From the NCBI RefSeq assembly GCF_018437505.1, contig NZ_CP072467.1, positions 4,674,010 to 4,738,009 of the forward strand: 64,000 nucleotides of DNA, written 5' to 3'. Source of the DNA: Spiractinospora alimapuensis. Its GTDB lineage: Bacteria; Actinomycetota; Actinomycetes; Streptosporangiales; Streptosporangiaceae. Positions within the stretch are counted from its first letter, which is position 1; each line of letters opens with the position of its first letter. The position numbers were made by a program, and so were the translations under genes. This document shows, in pieces, positions 1 to 8,643 of this stretch. The notes beneath the pieces were generated by a model. It ran no database searches and was not told where the DNA came from. It saw only the letters and a list, made by a program, of their open reading frames with translations.

Positions 1-454
1 TGCCCCAGTCCGCGCTCGCGGCGTAGATCGCGGTCGGCACCGGAGCCGCGCGGAGGTAGGCCAGGAGCGGCCGCATGGCGTACTCCAGCACGAGCGAATG
101 ACGCTCGCTCCCGCCGGTCGCCGCGAGCAGCACCGGCTTCGCCTCCAGGGAGTCCGGGTCGAGGATGTCCATGAAGGACTTGAACAACCCGCTGTAGGAC
201 GCGGCGAAGGTCGGCGACACCAGGATCACCCCGTCCGCCGCCTCGACCTTCGCGAGGACCTCGCCCAGCCGCTCGCTGGGGAACCCGGTGAGCAGGCGGT
301 CGGTGATGTCGTGGGCGAGTTCCCGCAACTCCACGACCTCCACGCTCGCGTCGGCCCCCAACTGCGTGTGCGTGGCCGAGCCCAGGCGGTCGGCGAGCAG
401 TCGTGTGCTCGACGGCTGGGACAGGCCCGCCGTGATCACGACAACACTGGTCAT
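1..454 (-). CDS. NADPH-dependent FMN reductase, 3' end cut by the window edge
   Basis: About 151 residues of a flavodoxin-fold reductase are visible; the C-terminus lies to the left of the window. It begins MTSVVVITAGLSQPSSTR, with the phosphate-binding loop after the first strand. It continues with SPTFAASYSGLFKSFMD and ATGGSERHSL, both typical of the CE1759-type NAD(P)H:FMN reductases. These supply reduced flavin to a partner luciferase-like monooxygenase. The ATG shares four bases (ATGA) with the stop of the upstream luciferase-like gene, so the two are translationally coupled and probably form a two-component flavin monooxygenase. The substrate is unknown. Confidence 0.85.
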   Translation of the reverse strand, partial: MTSVVVITAGLSQPSSTRLLADRLGSATHTQLGADASVEVVELRELAHDITDRLLTGFPSERLGEVLAKVEAADGVILVSPTFAASYSGLFKSFMDILDPDSLEAKPVLLAATGGSERHSLVLEYAMRPLLAYLRAAPVPTAIYAASADWG

Positions 455-1542
455 GCTGTGGTCTCCTCCTGTGTGCGGGTGGCGAGCAGGGACTGGTGGG
501 TCGGCGCGTCGGGAACGTGGGCGGGCTTGAGCGCCGCGAACTCCTTGCGCAGGACCGGTACGACCTCCTCGCCCAGGATGTCCAGTTGTTCCAGCACGGT
601 CTTCAGCGGCAGACCGGCGTGGTCCATGAGGAAGAGCTGACGCTGGTAGTCGCCCACGTATTCGCGGAAGCCGAGCGTGCGTTCGATGACCTGCTGCGGC
701 GAGCCGACGGTGAGTGGGGTCTGCGCGGAGAACTCCTCCAGGGACGGCCCTCCGCCGTAGACGGGAGCGTTGTCGAAGTACGGCCGGAACTCCTTGACGG
801 CGTCCTGGGAGCTGGGCCGCATGAACACCTGACCGCCCAGGCCCACGATCGCCTGGTCGGCCGAGCCGTGCCCATGGTGCTCGTAGCGCTGCCGGTACAG
901 GTTCACCATCTGCCGGGTGTGGTGCTTGGGCCAGAAGATGTGGTTGTGGAAGAACCCGTCACCGTAGTACGCGGCCTGCTCGGCGATCTGGGGACTGCGG
1001 ATCGAGCCGTGCCACACGAACGGCGGGACGCCGTCCAGCGGGCGCGGTGTGGAGGTGAAGCCCTGCAACGGCGTGCGGAACTTGCCCTCCCAGTCCACGA
1101 CGTCCTCGCGCCACAGTCGGTGGAGCAGGTTGTAGTTCTCCACGGCGAGCGGGATTCCCTGTCGGATGTCCTGGCCGAACCACGGGTAGACCGGCGGCGT
1201 GTTCCCCCGCCCCATCATCACGTCGACTCGACCATCCGCGAGGTGCTGCAACATCGCGAAGTCCTCGGCGATCTTCACCGGGTCGTTCGTGGTGATCAGG
1301 GTGGTGGACGTCGACAGGATGAGCTTCTTGGTCCGTGCGGCGACGTAGCCGAGCATGGTGGTCGGCGAGGACGGAACGAACGGCGGGTTGTGGTGCTCAC
1401 CCGTCGCGAAGACGTCCAAGCCCACCTCCTCGGCCTTGAGCGCGATCGCGACCATCGCCGAGATCCGCTCGTGCTCGCTCGGCGTGCGGCCGTTCGTCGG
1501 GTCCTGCGTGACGTCCCCGACGGTGAAGACACCGAACTGCAT
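451..1542 (-). CDS. LLM-class flavin-dependent oxidoreductase (CE1758 family)
   Basis: Luciferase-like TIM-barrel monooxygenase of about 363 residues that would use FMNH2 and O2. The N-terminus MQFGVFTVGDVTQDP, the motif GEHHNPPFVPSSP near residue 50, DGRVDVMMGRGN and the later SPQQVIERTLGF are typical of the CE1758-type family that travels with a CE1759-type FMN reductase. The ATG at 1542 is preferred over an upstream GTG because GGTGGAGG sits five to six bases before it. The stop overlaps the start of the FMN reductase gene. A palindrome just upstream suggests repression by a regulator outside the window. Substrate unknown. Confidence 0.9.
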   Translation of the reverse strand: MQFGVFTVGDVTQDPTNGRTPSEHERISAMVAIALKAEEVGLDVFATGEHHNPPFVPSSPTTMLGYVAARTKKLILSTSTTLITTNDPVKIAEDFAMLQHLADGRVDVMMGRGNTPPVYPWFGQDIRQGIPLAVENYNLLHRLWREDVVDWEGKFRTPLQGFTSTPRPLDGVPPFVWHGSIRSPQIAEQAAYYGDGFFHNHIFWPKHHTRQMVNLYRQRYEHHGHGSADQAIVGLGGQVFMRPSSQDAVKEFRPYFDNAPVYGGGPSLEEFSAQTPLTVGSPQQVIERTLGFREYVGDYQRQLFLMDHAGLPLKTVLEQLDILGEEVVPVLRKEFAALKPAHVPDAPTHQSLLATRTQEETTA

Positions 1543-1558
1543 GCCATCCTCCACCCAG

Positions 1559-1576
1559 TAGTTTAATCGTCAACTA
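1559..1576. promoter_or_regulatory. Inverted repeat, candidate MarR-type operator
   Basis: TAGTT-N8-AACTA lies 17 bp upstream of the flavin oxidoreductase start. This is a typical place for a small winged-helix repressor site. No MarR gene is in the window, so the assignment is inference. Confidence 0.4.
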
Positions 1577-1762
1577 AACCGGTGAACGTCCAGTATGACC
1601 ACGCTATTCCACGCCGTCGAGCCCCGTCTGTTTGTCGTGGTCACGGCAATACCAGGCGGGTTTTGGCCGCCTTGGGGCGGGAACCGGTAACAGTACGTTG
1701 CTGACCGTTGGGCCGAGTCGGAGCGGGTGCGCGACGCGCGCCGCCGGAGCTGGGAGGACCCG

Positions 1763-2242
1763 ATGGGGCGTGCGTTGCGGTACGGGTACGTCGCTGCCCT
1801 GCTGGCGACCGCGTGGACGATGGGGCTGGAGCTCGCGCACGTCCTCAAGCTGCCGGCCACGTCGGGATACGAGCCGGCGATGTTCGGGTGGCTGCAGCAA
1901 ACCCTGTACTTTTGGTCCGGAGTCGTCAGTGGCACGGTGTGTGTCGTCGCCGTCGTCCTCACCGCCCTGGTCGCCCTGGCCACGCGTCACGACGACATCC
2001 TGCGCTGGTTCACCACCGGCGCGTTCCTCGCCGAGGGGCTCGCGACCATCATCTTCTTCGCGGTGATCTACCCCGTGAACCTGCGCTTCCCCCTCGGGGA
2101 GGACGGACAGCCCCCCGCGGACTGGGCGACACTACGTCTCCTCTGGGAGGCCGGTCACGTCGCCGGCTTCGTCCTGTTCACCCTCGCGTTCCTTCTTCTC
2201 ACGATCGGGCTGGTACGCGCCGCGGCCACGACGCGCGCGTAG
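1763..2242 (+). CDS. Small integral membrane protein, four predicted helices (DUF1772-like)
   Basis: A 159-residue protein with four hydrophobic segments (about residues 8-28, 50-75, 85-105 and 130-152). The arrangement and the loop ATIIFFAVIYPVN before the last third resemble DUF1772/anthrone-oxygenase-like membrane proteins, but I recognise no catalytic residue. The ATG at 1763 is chosen because GGGAGGA lies 5-11 bases upstream; an upstream in-frame start would add an Arg-rich tail. It is a single gene facing the TRAP operon and separated from it by a terminator hairpin. Function unknown. Confidence 0.65.
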   Translation: MGRALRYGYVAALLATAWTMGLELAHVLKLPATSGYEPAMFGWLQQTLYFWSGVVSGTVCVVAVVLTALVALATRHDDILRWFTTGAFLAEGLATIIFFAVIYPVNLRFPLGEDGQPPADWATLRLLWEAGHVAGFVLFTLAFLLLTIGLVRAAATTRA

Positions 2243-2275
2243 AGCACCCGCGCGAGGGTCCGCCGACAAGGAAGG

Positions 2276-2304
2276 CCGGGTGGTCGGCGCGCCCGGCCAC
2301 CCGG
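2276..2304. terminator. Convergent terminator hairpin
   Basis: A 12-bp stem (CCGGGTGGTCGG pairing with CCGGCCACCCGG, one G-T wobble) and a CGCGC loop lie between the converging membrane-protein gene and dctM. Confidence 0.65.
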
Positions 2305-2338
2305 TCTCGGGCCGTCACAACGTCACGTCCCCCACCAC

Positions 2339-3823
2339 CTAGAACCCGAGGAGGTCCGGCAGCCAGTTGGAGAACTCGGGGACGTAGGCCACCAGGAACA
2401 ACACCGCGAGCCCGGCCAGCAGGAACGGCCCCGTTCCGCGGATCACCTCCACCAGGGGGACCCGCGCGATGCCCGCGGCGACGAACAGGTTCACTCCGAC
2501 CGGCGGGGTCACCAACCCCAGGGCGAGGTTCACGGTCATCAGCACCCCGATGGTGGTGACGTCCACGCCCACCGCCAACAGCACCGGCGCCACGATCGGC
2601 ACGAACAGGTACAGGGCGGAGACCGCGTCGATGAACGCGCCGATGATCAGGAGCAGGATCATCACCAACAGCACGATCAGGAAGCGGTTCTCGGTGAAGG
2701 AGAGCAGCAGATCGGCCAGGTGGGCGGCGATGTGGTTCACCGTCACCACATAGGTGAAGACCGAGGCCGACCCGACGATCAGCATGATCACGGCGGACTG
2801 CGCCGCCGCGGTCACGAAGATCCGGTAGAGGGAGGAGAGCTTCAGCTCCCGATACAGGAACAGTCCCACGAGCATGGCGTAGGCGCAGGCGACCACGGCG
2901 GACTCGGTGGGGGTGACGACTCCGCCGTAGATGCCGCCCAGGATGATCACCGGCATCAGCAGGCCGGGCAGGGCGCGCAGGAACGCGGAGGCGAGGTCGC
3001 GCGTGGAGGCTCGACGCCCCACACCCGCGGCGACCTCGGCGTCGGCGGCGTCCGTGACGGGTGAGGATTCGGTGCCGACGAACGCGGAGCCCGCCTCGGT
3101 TCCGGCGGTGCCGCCCTCGGCGTTGGAGCCCGCGCCCACGGTGGCCTCGACGCGGGCGTCGCCGTCCCCCGGGTCTTGCGCGGCGGCCCGGCGGCCGTTG
3201 ACCATCGCGCTGACCGTGGCCGTCGCACGGGGAAGGAACAGGCAGGCGACCATCAACGCGACCGCGAGCATGATGCCGGGGACGATGCCGGCGACGAACA
3301 GGCGGACGATGGACACACCCGCGTAGTCGCTCACCACCACGGCGAAGATGATGAAGACGATGCTCGGCGGAACGATGATGCCCAACGATCCAGCGCTGGC
3401 GACCAGCGAGGTCGCGTGCCGCTTCTGGTAACCGTGCCGGATCAGTGCCGGGATGAGGATGGTGCCGATCGCCGCCACGGTCGCCGGGCCGGAGCCGGAG
3501 ATCGCCGAGAAGAAGAACGCCGCGATGATCACCACGATGGCCAGGCCGTGCTTGCGGTGGCCGACGCACGCGTTGGCGAAGTCGATGAGCCGCCGCGAGA
3601 TCCCGGCGTACTCCATGATCACGCCGGCGAGGATGAAGAAGGGGATCGCGAGCAGGGTCTCGGAGGAGACGGAGCCGACGAACACGCTGGGCACCAGGGA
3701 CAGGTCGCCGAGGCCGCCGACGGCGATGAGGGCGACCGCGGCGGACAGACCCAGGGCGAAGGCCACCGGTACGCCGACGAACAACAGGACGGCGAACGTC
3801 CCGAACAGGATGAGTTCGATCAT
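2339..3823 (-). CDS. dctM: TRAP transporter large permease (DctM) with an extra cytoplasmic-loop insert
   Basis: Large (12-helix class) membrane subunit of a TRAP transporter, which imports an organic acid with a sodium gradient. The start MIELILFGTFAVLLF, the SGSGPATVAAIGTILIP stretch near residues 110-125, GSLGIIVPPSI near 145 and the C-terminal TPPVGVNLFVA are hallmark DctM sequences. The protein is 494 residues, against about 425-430 usually. The excess is an Ala/Gly/Glu-rich, non-membrane stretch at about residues 205-272. The ATG shares ATGA with the dctQ stop. The alternative long upstream frame only reads through dctQ. Confidence 0.93.
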   Translation of the reverse strand: MIELILFGTFAVLLFVGVPVAFALGLSAAVALIAVGGLGDLSLVPSVFVGSVSSETLLAIPFFILAGVIMEYAGISRRLIDFANACVGHRKHGLAIVVIIAAFFFSAISGSGPATVAAIGTILIPALIRHGYQKRHATSLVASAGSLGIIVPPSIVFIIFAVVVSDYAGVSIVRLFVAGIVPGIMLAVALMVACLFLPRATATVSAMVNGRRAAAQDPGDGDARVEATVGAGSNAEGGTAGTEAGSAFVGTESSPVTDAADAEVAAGVGRRASTRDLASAFLRALPGLLMPVIILGGIYGGVVTPTESAVVACAYAMLVGLFLYRELKLSSLYRIFVTAAAQSAVIMLIVGSASVFTYVVTVNHIAAHLADLLLSFTENRFLIVLLVMILLLIIGAFIDAVSALYLFVPIVAPVLLAVGVDVTTIGVLMTVNLALGLVTPPVGVNLFVAAGIARVPLVEVIRGTGPFLLAGLAVLFLVAYVPEFSNWLPDLLGF

Positions 3824-4326
3824 CGCTCGACCTCCGCGTCGGTCTGGGGCGTTGTCTCCGCGGTCGGGGCTTTGGCGGTGCGAACCCCGGCCTCGACGGC
3901 CCGGTATCCGCCCAGCAGCGCGCCGATCGGCAGGGCGATGGTGAACAGCCACTGCGGGATCTCCATCGAGGGAGTCCCCCGGCCGCGTTCGGCCTGCTGC
4001 AGGGCCATCTCCATGCCGAAGTACAGCAGGATGGCGAGGAAGGCGAGGATCGCGGCCGTGATGAACACGGTCATCGCCGTGCGCAGGTGTCCCCGGGCCC
4101 GCTCGTGCAGGACCGCGAAGCCGAGGTGGGCGCCTTCTCGGAGGCCGATGACCGCGCCCATCATCACCATCCACACGGCGAGGTTGACGGTCACCTCACC
4201 GGTGAAGGCGAGCGAGACGTTGAGAAAGTAGCGGCTGAGCACGTTGACGAAGGCCACCAGGGCGACGACCGCGAAGGGTATCGCCGCGAGGAGGTTCTCG
4301 ACCGTGCTGAGGATGCGGGAGGGCAT
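3820..4326 (-). CDS. dctQ: TRAP transporter small permease (DctQ)
   Basis: Small four-helix membrane subunit of about 168 residues. Family features seen are FVNVLSRYFLNVSLAFTGE in the second helix region and the central WMVMMGAVIGLREGAHLG, followed by two further helices and a short acidic C-tail. The ATG at 4326 follows the dctP stop by five bases and has GAGG about ten bases upstream. The C-terminus overlaps dctM by four bases. It docks the periplasmic-type binding protein to DctM. Confidence 0.92.
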   Translation of the reverse strand: MPSRILSTVENLLAAIPFAVVALVAFVNVLSRYFLNVSLAFTGEVTVNLAVWMVMMGAVIGLREGAHLGFAVLHERARGHLRTAMTVFITAAILAFLAILLYFGMEMALQQAERGRGTPSMEIPQWLFTIALPIGALLGGYRAVEAGVRTAKAPTAETTPQTDAEVER

Positions 4327-4331
4327 GCGTT

Positions 4332-5348
4332 TCAGTCCTCGGGGGTCACGGCGTCGATCAGGTCGGTGCCCCACACTGAGGCGTAGTCGTCGTAGAGGGG
4401 CTGTACCGCCTCCCGGAACTCCGCCATCTGGGCTTCGTCCAGCACGGTGGTGTCCAGGAGTTCGGCCTGTTCCTCGAGCTGGACTTCCTCGGCGTCCCGG
4501 TTGAGCTGGATCTGGTAGGCGTTGGCCTCGTCCGCGGCGTCCTGGATGATGTCCTGGTCGGCGGGGTCCAGGGAGTCGAACAGTTCCTGGTTCACGCCGA
4601 GGATCAGGGGATCGTAGACGTAGTTCCAGACCGTCAGGTAGGCCTGCACCTCGGCCATTCCCGCCTTGTCGATGACGTCCATCGGGTTCTCCTGCCCCTC
4701 GATGGTCCCCTGCTGCAGTGAGGTGAAGACCTCGGCGAAGTTCATGGTGGAGGGGTTCGCGCCGCTCCCCCGGTAGAAGTCGGTCAGCAGGCCGATCTCG
4801 GGGATCCGGATCTTGATGCCCTCAAGGTCCTCGGGAGCCTCGATGGGGCGCACGTTGTTGGTGACCTGTCGGAACCCGCTCTCGCCGAAACCGAGCATGT
4901 GGACGCCGAACTCCGCGGTCAGCTCCTGGTAGGCCTCCTCCGCGCCGGCGGAGATGGCCGCGTCGGCCTGGTCGTAGTCGGTGTAGAGGAACGGGGCGTT
5001 GATCGCCCCGAAGCGGGGGTCGACGGCGGCGTAGATGATGGTGGAGTTGTAGGTGAAGTCCTTGTCGCCACTCATCAACTGCTCGACGCCACCAGCCTGG
5101 TTGCCGGCGGAGAGCTGCTCGTTGGGGAAGACGTCCACCGACATCCGGCCGTCCGACTCTCGCTCCAGGGTCTCGGCGAACAGCTCGGCGGCCTCGTACC
5201 AGGTGGACGCGGCGCCCACGGTGATCGTCATCTTCCAGCTATAGGTGGTGTCGTCAGACGCCGCACCCGCGGTGCCGCAGGCCGTGAGTGACAGGCCTGT
5301 CGCCGCGGCGGCCACCCCTGTGCAGAGCTTCGAGAACTTCCGCTGCAC
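4332..5348 (-). CDS. dctP: TRAP transporter substrate-binding lipoprotein (DctP)
   Basis: A 338-residue solute-binding protein. The N-terminus has a basic patch, a hydrophobic segment and the lipobox LTAC (Cys24), so it is anchored outside the membrane. The body contains ETLERESDGRMSVDVFPNEQL, the loop with R-x-P near residue 177 (GIKIRIPE) that usually contacts the carboxylate ligand, and SLQQGTIEGQENP, all DctP-type. The GTG start at 5348 is preceded by GGAG. It is the first gene of the dctPQM operon, divergent from an SDR dehydrogenase that may act on the imported acid. The ligand cannot be read from sequence. Confidence 0.92.
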   Translation of the reverse strand: MQRKFSKLCTGVAAAATGLSLTACGTAGAASDDTTYSWKMTITVGAASTWYEAAELFAETLERESDGRMSVDVFPNEQLSAGNQAGGVEQLMSGDKDFTYNSTIIYAAVDPRFGAINAPFLYTDYDQADAAISAGAEEAYQELTAEFGVHMLGFGESGFRQVTNNVRPIEAPEDLEGIKIRIPEIGLLTDFYRGSGANPSTMNFAEVFTSLQQGTIEGQENPMDVIDKAGMAEVQAYLTVWNYVYDPLILGVNQELFDSLDPADQDIIQDAADEANAYQIQLNRDAEEVQLEEQAELLDTTVLDEAQMAEFREAVQPLYDDYASVWGTDLIDAVTPED

Positions 5349-5515
5349 CCCAGGTCTCCTCTCGGCGCCAACCCGAGGGCCGGCTCGTCACGAGGGCGCC
5401 GCTCAGGGGAACGGCGCGTTGGTAGTGGGAGATCCATCGCGCGAAACGCCAGCGGATAAGCCGACATTCTTCGCGATTGAGACAAGTTGCCCTTCGTGGG
5501 GTGCCCGTTGATCAT

Positions 5516-5544
5516 AGCGGGATGAGTGTTAGTGATCATCCGCT
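5516..5544. promoter_or_regulatory. Imperfect inverted repeat over the SDR start, candidate operator
   Basis: AGCGG(g)ATGA and TCATCCGCT form a nine-base inverted repeat with one bulged base. It overlaps the first codons of the dehydrogenase, in the divergent region shared with dctP. No regulator gene is adjacent, so a regulatory role is inferred. Confidence 0.3.
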
Positions 5545-6346
5545 GCCTGGACAATCAGCCCGACTCGCCGGCCTCACCACCTACGTCTTCGGCGGCGGAG
5601 GCGGTCCGGACGGTGTGACCAACGGTGAGGCCGCCGCCGTCACCTACGCCCGGGCGGGCGCCGCCATCGCCGTCATCGACGTCGACCCCGACGCCGCACG
5701 ATGGACGGTCGAGCACGTCCGCCGCGAGGGCGGCGACGCCGTGGCCGTGACCGCGGACGTCACCGACGAGAGCCAAGTCGCCGCGGCGGTCGAGCGGGCC
5801 TCCGACGCCGTGGGGGCGGCAGACGTCGTCCACAACAACGTGGGAGCGACAGTGATCGGGAACCCGGTCGACCTGAGCTACGAGGCCTGGCGTCGCGCCT
5901 TCGTGCTCAACGTCGACAGTGTGTTCCTGACCGCCAAGTTCACCCTCCCGGCCATGCTGGAGCGTGGGCGTGGCGCCTTCGTCAACGTGTCCTCCATCGC
6001 GGGACTCCGGCACGTCGGGTACGAGTTTCCCGCCTACATGGCCAGTAAGGGGGCCGTGAACCAGGTGACGGTCTCCCTCGCCCTGACCTACGCCGACCGC
6101 GGCATCCGCGCCAACGCGGTCGCCCCCGGATTCATCGACACCCCGCTGGTCCGCAAGCAGCTCGCCTCCCAGGCCGGTTCCATCGACGAACTCCTCGCCG
6201 CGCGCAACGCCATGAGTCCCACCGGTCAGATGGGCACCCCATGGCACGTGGCCCACGCGGCGCTCTTCCTGGCCTCCCCCGAGGCCGCCTACGTCAACGG
6301 TGTCTGCCTCCCCGTCGACGGCGGTCTCGCCATGCGGAGCGGATGA
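5522..6346 (+). CDS. Short-chain dehydrogenase/reductase
   Basis: NAD(P)-dependent classical SDR of about 274 residues with one Rossmann domain. Visible are the acidic end of beta2 (IAVIDVDPD, favouring NAD), TADVTD, NNVGA, the catalytic Ser in NVSSIAG, the YMASK Tyr/Lys pair near residue 179 and NAVAPGFIDTP. The glycine loop is unusual: VFGGGGGPDGVTNG instead of TGxxxGxG. The ATG at 5522 lacks a clear ribosome site, so a leaderless or very short leader message is possible. Divergence from the TRAP operon suggests it oxidises or reduces the imported substrate, which is unknown. Confidence 0.85.
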   Translation: MSVSDHPLPGQSARLAGLTTYVFGGGGGPDGVTNGEAAAVTYARAGAAIAVIDVDPDAARWTVEHVRREGGDAVAVTADVTDESQVAAAVERASDAVGAADVVHNNVGATVIGNPVDLSYEAWRRAFVLNVDSVFLTAKFTLPAMLERGRGAFVNVSSIAGLRHVGYEFPAYMASKGAVNQVTVSLALTYADRGIRANAVAPGFIDTPLVRKQLASQAGSIDELLAARNAMSPTGQMGTPWHVAHAALFLASPEAAYVNGVCLPVDGGLAMRSG

Positions 6347-6364
6347 GGAGCGGTCCACGTCCCG

Positions 6365-6387
6365 CCCTGGGCCGGCCGGGCCCAGGG
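6365..6387. terminator. Terminator hairpin after the SDR gene
   Basis: A nine-base stem (CCCTGGGCC with GGCCCAGGG) and a five-base loop lie just after the SDR stop. Confidence 0.6.
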
Positions 6388-6489
6388 GCTTCCACCGGTT
6401 CCGGTCATGGTTAAACCGCGGCGCGTGGGACAAGAATGCCGAGCAGGGCCCCACCGGCCGTGGGGCGCTCACGACGAAAGGGGACTGCC

Positions 6490-7416
6490 GTGCTCCGTAA
6501 ACCCCTCCTCGCGGCGGGGCATTCTCCGGTGATTCGGCGCGTGATCGAACGCGTGCCGCCGACCCGAAACCTCGTTGCCCGGTTCGTCGCCGGCGAGCGC
6601 CAGTCCCAGGCGATCCCCGTCGTCGCCACCATCACCCGCGACCGGCTCGTCACGATGGACTACCTCGGCGAGGAGGTCCGATCCCCGGAACGCGCGGAGG
6701 CGACCGCGCTGGAGTACATCCGGTTGTTGGAGGCGCTCGCCGACGCCGAGCTCGCCGACCGCGTGGAGGTGTCGGTCAAGCTCTCGGCGCTCGGGCACTT
6801 CCTGGAGGCCGATGGCGAGAAGGTCGCTCTGGAGAACGCCCGGCGGGTGTGCCGGGCCGCGTCGAACGCCGGAACCACCATCACCGTCGACATGGAGGAC
6901 CACACCACGACGGACTCCACACTCGCGATCGTGGGCCAGCTCCGTCAGGACTTCCCGTGGGTTGGCGCGGTCCTCCAGGCGGCACTCCGCCGGACCGAGG
7001 CCGACTGTCGAGACCTCGCCCACGCGGGTTCGCGGGTCCGCCTGTGTAAGGGCGCCTACGACGAACCCGCCAGTGTGGCGTTCCGATCCAGGCGCGAGGT
7101 GGATCGGTCCTACGTCCGCTGTCTCCGCGTCCTGATGGAAGGCGCCGGCGAGCCACTGGTCGCCACCCACGACCCTCGGCTCCTCATGGTCGCCGACCGG
7201 CTCGCCACCCGGAACGGTCGCACATCGGACGGCTTCGAGTACCAAATGCTGTACGGAATCCGCGACGCCGAACAGCGCCGCCTCGCCGCCGAGGGCAACC
7301 GCGTCCGCGTCTACGTTCCCTACGGTGTGGACTGGTACGGATACGCCATGCGCCGCGTCGCCGAACGGCCCGCTGACCTCGCGCTCCTGCTCCGCTCCCT
7401 GGCGGGGCAGAGCTGA
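6490..7416 (+). CDS. Proline dehydrogenase, monofunctional
   Basis: FAD-dependent oxidation of proline to 1-pyrroline-5-carboxylate, at the membrane face. The 308-residue protein carries VSVKLSALG near residue 85, TVDMEDHTTTDSTL near 130, the lysine motif RLCKGAYDEP near 195, the ATHD of strand 7 near 235 and the C-terminal YVPYGVDWYGYAMRR with the substrate-binding Arg pair. These match the stand-alone PutA/PRODH barrel. GTG 6490 is chosen because AAAGGGG lies six bases upstream. The partner P5C dehydrogenase (pruA), often adjacent in actinobacteria, is not next to it here. Confidence 0.93.
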   Translation: MLRKPLLAAGHSPVIRRVIERVPPTRNLVARFVAGERQSQAIPVVATITRDRLVTMDYLGEEVRSPERAEATALEYIRLLEALADAELADRVEVSVKLSALGHFLEADGEKVALENARRVCRAASNAGTTITVDMEDHTTTDSTLAIVGQLRQDFPWVGAVLQAALRRTEADCRDLAHAGSRVRLCKGAYDEPASVAFRSRREVDRSYVRCLRVLMEGAGEPLVATHDPRLLMVADRLATRNGRTSDGFEYQMLYGIRDAEQRRLAAEGNRVRVYVPYGVDWYGYAMRRVAERPADLALLLRSLAGQS

Positions 7417-7584
7417 GCGCCGCTAGCGCACGCCGCACCGACGCCGTCCACACCCCAGCGAAGGGACGATCGCCACACGGAACGCGTCCTTCCGTCTGTC
7501 GTATGGCGATGTCCTGCCCGGGAACCATCCGTGGTCCAGGTACGTTAAAAGCGGCGTAAGCACGAATCCCCGAAAGGCTTGACT

Positions 7585-8445
7585 ATGCGCATGCAGAGCA
7601 GCAACCCGGCGTTGAGCCGGGTGATGTCCCCGGGGCGTGGAGCGGGAAACCAGTCGTACGGGCCTTACGGAAGCCCCTACGGTCAGCCCGGCTACCCCCA
7701 ACAGCAGGGGTACGGCGGCCCGGCCTACGCGCAGCCCGGAGCGGCGGGTCCCGCGAGTGAGGACAGCCGCCCGATGAGCATCGACGACGTCGTCCTGCGC
7801 ACCGGCATGGTGCTGCTGGCCGTTGTCGCCGCCGCCGCGGTGAGCTTCTTCTTCCCCAACGCGCTCTTCCTGTGGGGCGGTCTGCTCGGCGGACTCGTGC
7901 TTGGTCTGGTCATCTCCTTCAAGCAGTCGACCAACCCCGCGCTGATCATCACCTACGGCATCCTCGAAGGGTTCTTCCTGGGGAGCCTCAGCTTCATGTT
8001 CGAGGCGATGGCCGGGGTGGAGGCGGGCACGCTCGTCGTCCAGGCCGTTGTCGGAACGCTGGCCGCGTTCGGCGCGATGCTCGCGCTGTACCGGATGCGC
8101 ATCGTCCGGGTGACCCAGACCTTCGCCAAGGTCACCATCGCCGCGCTGATGGCTGCCGGTGTGCTGGTCGTGGTCAACCTCCTCATGGTCGTCTTCGGCG
8201 GCGGTGACGGACTGGGCATCCGCACCCCGAGCCTGCTGGGTGTCGGCTTCGGTCTGCTGATGATCGCCCTCGCCTGCGCGGTGCTGGCGATGGACTTCAA
8301 GATGATCGAGGACGGCATCGCCTCCGGCGTCCCGAACAAGTTCGCCTGGTTCTGCGCGTTCGGTCTCACCATGACGCTGGTCTGGCTCTACATCGAGATC
8401 ATCCGGTTGCTCTGGATGCTCTACGCGATCTTCAGCGGCGACTGA
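7585..8445 (+). CDS. Bax inhibitor-1/YccA family membrane protein
   Basis: A 286-residue protein. The first 60 residues are Gly/Pro/Gln/Tyr-rich and probably cytoplasmic. About seven hydrophobic helices follow, with the family-typical YGILEGFFLGSLS and, near the end, MDFKMIEDGIASGVPNKFAW followed by LYIEIIRLLWML. This is the actinobacterial YccA/Bax-inhibitor-1 form, thought to be a pH- or calcium-sensitive membrane channel; the role in bacteria is poorly known. The ATG at 7585 follows GAAAGG by seven bases; a TTG two codons earlier is the alternative. A strong hairpin terminates the gene. Confidence 0.9.
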   Translation: MRMQSSNPALSRVMSPGRGAGNQSYGPYGSPYGQPGYPQQQGYGGPAYAQPGAAGPASEDSRPMSIDDVVLRTGMVLLAVVAAAAVSFFFPNALFLWGGLLGGLVLGLVISFKQSTNPALIITYGILEGFFLGSLSFMFEAMAGVEAGTLVVQAVVGTLAAFGAMLALYRMRIVRVTQTFAKVTIAALMAAGVLVVVNLLMVVFGGGDGLGIRTPSLLGVGFGLLMIALACAVLAMDFKMIEDGIASGVPNKFAWFCAFGLTMTLVWLYIEIIRLLWMLYAIFSGD

Positions 8446-8485
8446 TACCGGGCGCCCGCTTTTCGGGCGTCCCCGTGATCGACAT

Positions 8486-8531
8486 GAGGAAGGCCCCGCC
8501 GCTCCTGGGCAGGAGCGGCGGGGCCTTCCTC
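8486..8531. terminator. Very strong hairpin terminator
   Basis: A perfect 21-bp stem (8486-8506 pairing with 8511-8531) and a GGGC loop. There is no long T-tract, as is common for actinobacterial terminators. It lies between the Bax-inhibitor gene and the convergent DUF4287 gene. Confidence 0.8.
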
Positions 8532-8643
8532 GTGGGTGCGTTCCTCGTGCGTCGCCAAGAGAGGTTTCGAGGGCGCTCAGGCGGTCCTCAGGACTGCCGG
8601 CCCAGAGCGACTCCGGGCCGGCAGCACTCTCGAGGTCAGTGGA

